64,000 nt of DNA, taken from NCBI GenBank assembly GCA_016935555.1, contig JAFGQR010000064.1, positions 1 through 64,000 on the forward strand, given 5' to 3'. Under the pieces are notes generated by a model. That model saw nothing but the letters and a program-made list of their open reading frames with translations. It did not search any database and was not told where the DNA came from. This DNA is from Verrucomicrobiota bacterium (GTDB lineage: Bacteria; Verrucomicrobiota; Verrucomicrobiia; Limisphaerales; JAFGQR01). This document shows, in pieces, positions 60,006-64,000 of this stretch (position 1 is the first letter of the stretch; each line of letters starts with the position of its first letter). The position numbers and the translations under genes are program-made.

Positions 60006-61589
60006 ATGAACACCACCAGCCTCCCCACCGGCACGACCCGGCCGCCCCTGTGCGCAAACTGCCCCTTGAGCCGCAGATCGTTTCTGGCCAAAACCAGCGC
60101 CGCATGCGCGGCCGCCCTGGGCCCATGGCCGGCACCCCGCGTCCGAGCCGCTCCCGCCGCCCCGGACCAGACGCGCATTCGGATTGTCTACGTCCTGTTC
60201 GGCCCCAAGCAGCCGCGCCCGACTTGGCCGCACATCGGTTATGATTTCGTGCCGGTCATGAGCCGTCTGGAGACGGAGTTGGCCAGGCAATGCCCGAAGC
60301 TGCATTTCGTGACGTCGATGGCCAGCACGCCCGAGGAAGCGCAGACCATCCTGAAGCAGGATGAGGCGGCGGGCATCGACGGTTACCTGGTGTACCAGAT
60401 GAACAATTGGCCGCGGGTGATTCAAACCCTCGCCACATGCGGCAAACCGGTGTTGTATGCCGATTTCACCTACGGGGGCACCGGCGGGTTTGTCACTTAC
60501 AACGCCGCCTTGTTGCGCATGCCCTCTCGCAACGTCGGATTCGTCTCGTCGTCCGACGTGCAGGACCTCATCGAAGCGGTGAAATGCTTCGAGGGGGTTC
60601 GCCAGGGGCGGTCGCCTGCCGACTTTGTGGCGGCCACGGCCCGTTTGCGGCGGCAGCGGACTCCGGCGCCCGGCGAGCCGGCCTGCGCTGCCGATGCCGT
60701 CCGATGCCTGCCCGTTGGCGAGTGCGTGAGCCGGCTCAAGGAATCGAAGATCCTCGCCATTCGCAGCCAGAAATCCGCTCCGGCGATCGAGATCATGGGC
60801 GTCCCGATCGTGCAGGTGCCGTTTGCCGAACTGAACGATCTGGTGCAGGCGGCCGATCCGGAGGAAGCCCGCTCGTGGGCGGACCGCTGGGAAAAGGGCG
60901 CTCAGCGGATCGAGGGGGTCACGCGCGAGACGATCGAGAAAAGCGCGGCGATGTATTTGGGGCAGAAGGCGCTGATGAAGAAGCACCATGCCAACGCCAT
61001 CACCATCAATTGCCTCGGCGGCTTTTACGGCAAGCATATCAGCGCGTATCCCTGCCTCGGCTTCTGCCAACTGGCCAATGAGGGCCTGGTCGGCGGGTGC
61101 GAATGCGACATTCGGTCCACCACCGCCATGGTCGCCCTGAGCACCCTCACGCAAGGGCGGCCGGGATACATTTCCGACCCGGTGCTGGATTCGTCAAAAC
61201 GCGAGATCATCTACGCCCATTGCGTGGCGCCAACCAAAGTCTTCGGACCCGCCGGCCCGTCCAATCCGTACCAGATCCTCACCCATTCGGAGGATCGGCA
61301 GGGCGCGTCGCTGCGCTCGCTGATGCCGGCGGGGTATCTCACCACCAGCGTCCAGTTTGAACCCAAACGCAGGGAGATCATGCTCCATCAGGCCAGAACC
61401 GTGGGCAACGATCCGCACGACCGCGCCTGTCGCACCAAACTGCGCGCGCAGCCGCTCGGCGATTTCGAAAAACTGTTCACCATGTGGGATGTCTGGGGCT
61501 GGCACCGGGTCACCTTCTACGGCGACCTCAACGAGCCCGTCCGCGCCCTGGCCGACGCCACCGGATGGAAGGTGGTCGCGGAAACCTGA
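60006..61589 (+). CDS. Tat-exported sugar-isomerase-like (FucI/AraA C-terminal-like) protein
   Basis: 527 residues. The N-terminus has a twin-arginine signal (LSRRSFLAKTSAACAAALG, Arg23-Arg24), so the protein is exported folded. After an N-terminal Rossmann-like domain (RIRIVYVLFGPKQPR, VTSMASTPEEAQTIL) there is a domain resembling the L-fucose/L-arabinose isomerase C-terminal half, with ITINCLGGFY, GFCQLANEGLVGGCECDI and ISDPVLDSSKREIIYAHC. Isomerases of this family are normally cytoplasmic, so export is unusual and may point to a binding or processing role. The metal ligands (Glu/His) are plausible but not certain. It is divergent from the RmlD-like gene. Confidence 0.82.
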   Translation: MNTTSLPTGTTRPPLCANCPLSRRSFLAKTSAACAAALGPWPAPRVRAAPAAPDQTRIRIVYVLFGPKQPRPTWPHIGYDFVPVMSRLETELARQCPKLHFVTSMASTPEEAQTILKQDEAAGIDGYLVYQMNNWPRVIQTLATCGKPVLYADFTYGGTGGFVTYNAALLRMPSRNVGFVSSSDVQDLIEAVKCFEGVRQGRSPADFVAATARLRRQRTPAPGEPACAADAVRCLPVGECVSRLKESKILAIRSQKSAPAIEIMGVPIVQVPFAELNDLVQAADPEEARSWADRWEKGAQRIEGVTRETIEKSAAMYLGQKALMKKHHANAITINCLGGFYGKHISAYPCLGFCQLANEGLVGGCECDIRSTTAMVALSTLTQGRPGYISDPVLDSSKREIIYAHCVAPTKVFGPAGPSNPYQILTHSEDRQGASLRSLMPAGYLTTSVQFEPKRREIMLHQARTVGNDPHDRACRTKLRAQPLGDFEKLFTMWDVWGWHRVTFYGDLNEPVRALADATGWKVVAET

Positions 61590-61640
61590 CCGCCCCGCTA
61601 TCGCCGGGGGAAGGCGTGGCGAGGGTTCCGTTCTGCCCTG

Positions 61641-63731
61641 TCAACCGCCGCGGCCGGCCTGCGCCTTCGGGGCAGCGGGTTCCGGGAAGCGGACCGGGCG
61701 GACCTCGTGCGCGACCGGCCAGGTGGCGCGGCGGTCATCCTTGTAAAGGCCCATCTTCCCGAGCGGCAGCGGCACGAACCCGATGGCGTCCACCGCGGCG
61801 GGATCCTTGAATTCGAGCCGCACGGGCCGGCGGGCCGCATCGGTGAGAAGACGCACCCACCCGGGATCCCGGTCGAAGACCAGGTTATTGGTGACGGTCT
61901 GGAGGTGCCGGATGGAGCGTGCGATGTCGTCCCACGTGCCGCCGGCGCTGAGGTTGCCGGCGACGACGTTCCGTATGGGGACGCCGGGATCGTCGTCGAG
62001 GATGGATGCCAGGGTCGGGTAGCGGCCGCGCCAGAGCTCGTTCGTGTAGGGCACGGCGCGGAGACGCGACCGCAACTCGCCGTTCGGATCGTCGGTGGCC
62101 GGCTTTTGCCAGTTCATGCCGCGGTTGTCGATGTGGGCGGATTTCCGGCAATCCAGAAAGACATTATGGGTCACGACGTTGTCGTCGCCGCCGCCGATGA
62201 ACACGGATTGCATGCAGCGTTCGAAGAGGTTGCCGTGGATGACGTGGCCGCAATGCTGGTCGTCGAGGTAAATGGTCATGCCGCCATAGCCGGTGGAGCC
62301 GAGGATGTCATGCCAGTAATTGTAGCGCAGGATGTTCCCGCGCTGGGTCCAGTCGCGCCCCACGTAATAAGCCCCGGCGTCGCCGCTTTCCTCGACCACG
62401 TTGTGGATCTCGTTGTACTCGATCCGGTGATCGTTGCCCCCCGCCGACAACGCCATGTGCGGTCCGTCGTGGATCAGGTTGTGGGCAATCCGATGGCCCA
62501 CCCCGCTGACGGCAATTCCGCAATGATACGTGCGCGCCCGCCGGGCGTAATGGTGGACGTGATTATTCTCGGCGTTGTGGCGCCCGGGCGTCAGCGTGGC
62601 ACGCCGGCCGCCGCTCATCGAGATGCCGCCCGTCCCCGTGAAATACACGTCGCAGCCCATCACCTCGTGGCCCTCACCGTCGGAAACGTGCACCCCATGC
62701 TGGCCCGTGTTGCGAATCGTGCACCCCACCAGCCGACACTGACTGCCGCCTTCGAGACGGATCGCGGCGCCGCGGCACGCCTCGAACGTGAACCCGCGAA
62801 ATGTCACGCGCGACACATCCCGGGCCCGCACCAACCCCTCCGTCATGGACAACACCGCCCGGCCTCCCGGTCGCGGCGCCCAGAAGTAAAGCAGGCCGCG
62901 GCCACGGTCCAGGTAATACTCGCCGGGCGTGTCGAGTTCGGCGAGCAGGTTGAAGGCATACCAGCGCGCCCGGCTGGGCGTGATGCCGTACACCGGTCTG
63001 ACCCGGCCCGTGCGCAGGAGCGCCGACCTCGCCCCGTCCACGCCGGCCAGGGGCTCATACAATTCCGCCCAGTCGTGATGCCAATACGCAAAGACCCACG
63101 GCTCCACCTCCGCCGCCCACCGCCCCACGCGGCCAGTGTCCACAATGACTGTCAGATCGTCCGTCTTCGCCTTGGCATCCCGAAAACCCCGGTTCGGCCA
63201 CCGGGCCAGCGTCATCGGCTCGTCGTCGTAAAACAACTCGGCTTCCGCCACCGGATTTCCGGCTCCAAACCCGCGCGGGCTCAGCCGCCCGAAGTCGGTT
63301 ATCCCCTGGGCGCGCAAGTCGGCGACCTGCACCTGGCCGCGCGCCTCGGGAACCAGCCGCTCGAGCACGGCCGGGTCGCTGACCGCACGCCAGCCGGCCA
63401 CAGCGCGTCCGCCCGTCAACCGCACCACGGACCCGGGCTCGGCCAGGTAAAGGATGGGGGCGGCCTCGGAACCTGAATCCTCCCGCGTGAACTCCACGGC
63501 GCGTTCCACAAAATGCGTGCCGCCGTGCACGTGAACCGTGACGGCTTCCGGAAGCGGTCCGCGCCGCTTGAGCGCACGCACGGCATCGCGCGCCGCCGCC
63601 AGGGTGGCGAATGGGCGTTCCCGGGTGCCGGGTCCCGTGTCGTCGCCAGCCGGGGCCACATGGAGGTGTGCGCCCGAGAGGTTGAGGGAGCCCAGCAGCG
63701 TGGCGAGGCCCAGGTGCAGTGAGATTCGCAT
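61641..63731 (-). CDS. Secreted right-handed parallel beta-helix protein
   Basis: 696 residues. A signal peptide (MRISLHLGLATLLGSLNLSG) is followed by HLHVAPAGDDTGPGTRERPF, typical of exported polysaccharide-active beta-helix proteins. The middle (about 310-520) is a run of short beta-helix coils: VTFRGFTFEACRGAAIRLEG, CTIRNTGQHGVHVSDGEGHE and NHVHHYARRARTYHCGIAVS. Asn-rich ladders (NIIxxN-like) and Asp/His clusters lie in HDGPHMALSAGGNDHRIEYN. Members include pectate lyases, alginate lyases and glycosidases; the catalytic residues could not be assigned. It is convergent with the sugar-isomerase-like gene. Confidence 0.85.
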   Translation of the reverse strand: MRISLHLGLATLLGSLNLSGAHLHVAPAGDDTGPGTRERPFATLAAARDAVRALKRRGPLPEAVTVHVHGGTHFVERAVEFTREDSGSEAAPILYLAEPGSVVRLTGGRAVAGWRAVSDPAVLERLVPEARGQVQVADLRAQGITDFGRLSPRGFGAGNPVAEAELFYDDEPMTLARWPNRGFRDAKAKTDDLTVIVDTGRVGRWAAEVEPWVFAYWHHDWAELYEPLAGVDGARSALLRTGRVRPVYGITPSRARWYAFNLLAELDTPGEYYLDRGRGLLYFWAPRPGGRAVLSMTEGLVRARDVSRVTFRGFTFEACRGAAIRLEGGSQCRLVGCTIRNTGQHGVHVSDGEGHEVMGCDVYFTGTGGISMSGGRRATLTPGRHNAENNHVHHYARRARTYHCGIAVSGVGHRIAHNLIHDGPHMALSAGGNDHRIEYNEIHNVVEESGDAGAYYVGRDWTQRGNILRYNYWHDILGSTGYGGMTIYLDDQHCGHVIHGNLFERCMQSVFIGGGDDNVVTHNVFLDCRKSAHIDNRGMNWQKPATDDPNGELRSRLRAVPYTNELWRGRYPTLASILDDDPGVPIRNVVAGNLSAGGTWDDIARSIRHLQTVTNNLVFDRDPGWVRLLTDAARRPVRLEFKDPAAVDAIGFVPLPLGKMGLYKDDRRATWPVAHEVRPVRFPEPAAPKAQAGRGG

Positions 63732-64000
63732 GCGAGTGATTCTAGGGGGCGTGATGGGGTGGGCGCCAGAAAGGACTTCGCCAACATGGGGTCGGGCACC
63801 GTGGGCGGCTCCGGCTCATCCTCGTGCCTGGTCGACGTCCTCAGCAGGTCGCGCACGCGCATCGCCTTCGGATTACGGCTCGTCCCCGCGCGCACGCGAG
63901 CCAACCGTTCAACAGGGGGCAGCCCTTGTGGCCGCGTTGCCGCCGCTATTCCGCGCGCCCGGTCAGCGGCGGGTGTTTCGTGGGTCCAAACGCCACGTTG

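Noticed and set aside
63732-64000. Possible gene at the right edge
   Set aside because: Open frames exist but none has a recognisable domain, start or biased composition.

Overview
The window is high-GC bacterial chromosome, most likely from the Verrucomicrobiota (a Pedosphaera/Limisphaera-like relative). This is inferred from gene content, not from a marker gene: a GloVer-repeat secreted protein, PQQ-type propeller proteins with 'DWPEFRGPRGDG' N-termini, a TolB-like propeller/TPR lipoprotein with one CxxCH, DUF1844 and DUF6941 proteins, a TRL-like lipoprotein, an accB-accC pair next to aroQ, and many Gfo/Idh, URO-D-like and sugar-isomerase-like enzymes. There is no rRNA, tRNA, CRISPR array, transposase or phage gene that I can support.

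Layout. 0-3.6 kb (minus strand): a DUF1844 protein, a UbiD decarboxylase, a small overlapping ORF and an HpnI/ceramide-glucosyltransferase-like enzyme. 3.9-5.4 kb: two membrane-anchored coiled-coil proteins that overlap at a CTGA. 5.5-17 kb: two very large secreted mosaic proteins in convergent orientation, an M36 fungalysin-type metallopeptidase and a 14-repeat GloVer protein, which end in the same kind of C-terminal module. 17.2-25.9 kb (plus strand): DUF6941, holB, an O-antigen ligase, aroQ, accB, accC, thiE, a PfkB-type sugar kinase and a GT2 glycosyltransferase. 26.2-29.2 kb: an MlaE-MlaF-MlaD lipid-transport operon whose ATPase has lost canonical residues. 29.6-34 kb: a lipoprotein hydrolase, DUF4149, a Pur-alpha-like protein, lpxD, panD and a possible UreF-like orphan. 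34.2-43.3 kb: secreted propeller proteins. 43.7-46.9 kb: lgt-miaA-hflX. 47-51.4 kb: a 1463-residue GH13+GH133 glycogen debranching enzyme. 51.7-63.7 kb: a TRL lipoprotein, URO-D-like and Gfo/Idh enzymes, a 54-residue small protein with its own terminator, prmA, an MBL hydrolase, a zinc-ribbon protein, an EamA transporter, an RmlD-like SDR, a Tat-exported sugar-isomerase-like protein and a parallel beta-helix protein.

How it works together. Housekeeping genes (fatty-acid initiation, DNA polymerase clamp loading, tRNA modification, lipoprotein maturation, lipid A, shikimate, thiamine and pantothenate synthesis) are mixed with envelope and secretome genes suited to a polysaccharide-degrading lifestyle. 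The enzymes at 52-64 kb look like part of a sugar-degradation repertoire, though no complete pathway is present.

The most unusual signal is between the genes. Several intergenic islands are built from degenerate 7-nt units. They include arrays of GTTnnnn and CAATTnn heptads, a three-copy element with a conserved CACTTGTG head, and two long hairpins with a shared TGACCCC-AAGGCGTG end and heptad-repeat arms. Another dispersed hairpin occurs in identical form near 18.7 and 43.6 kb.
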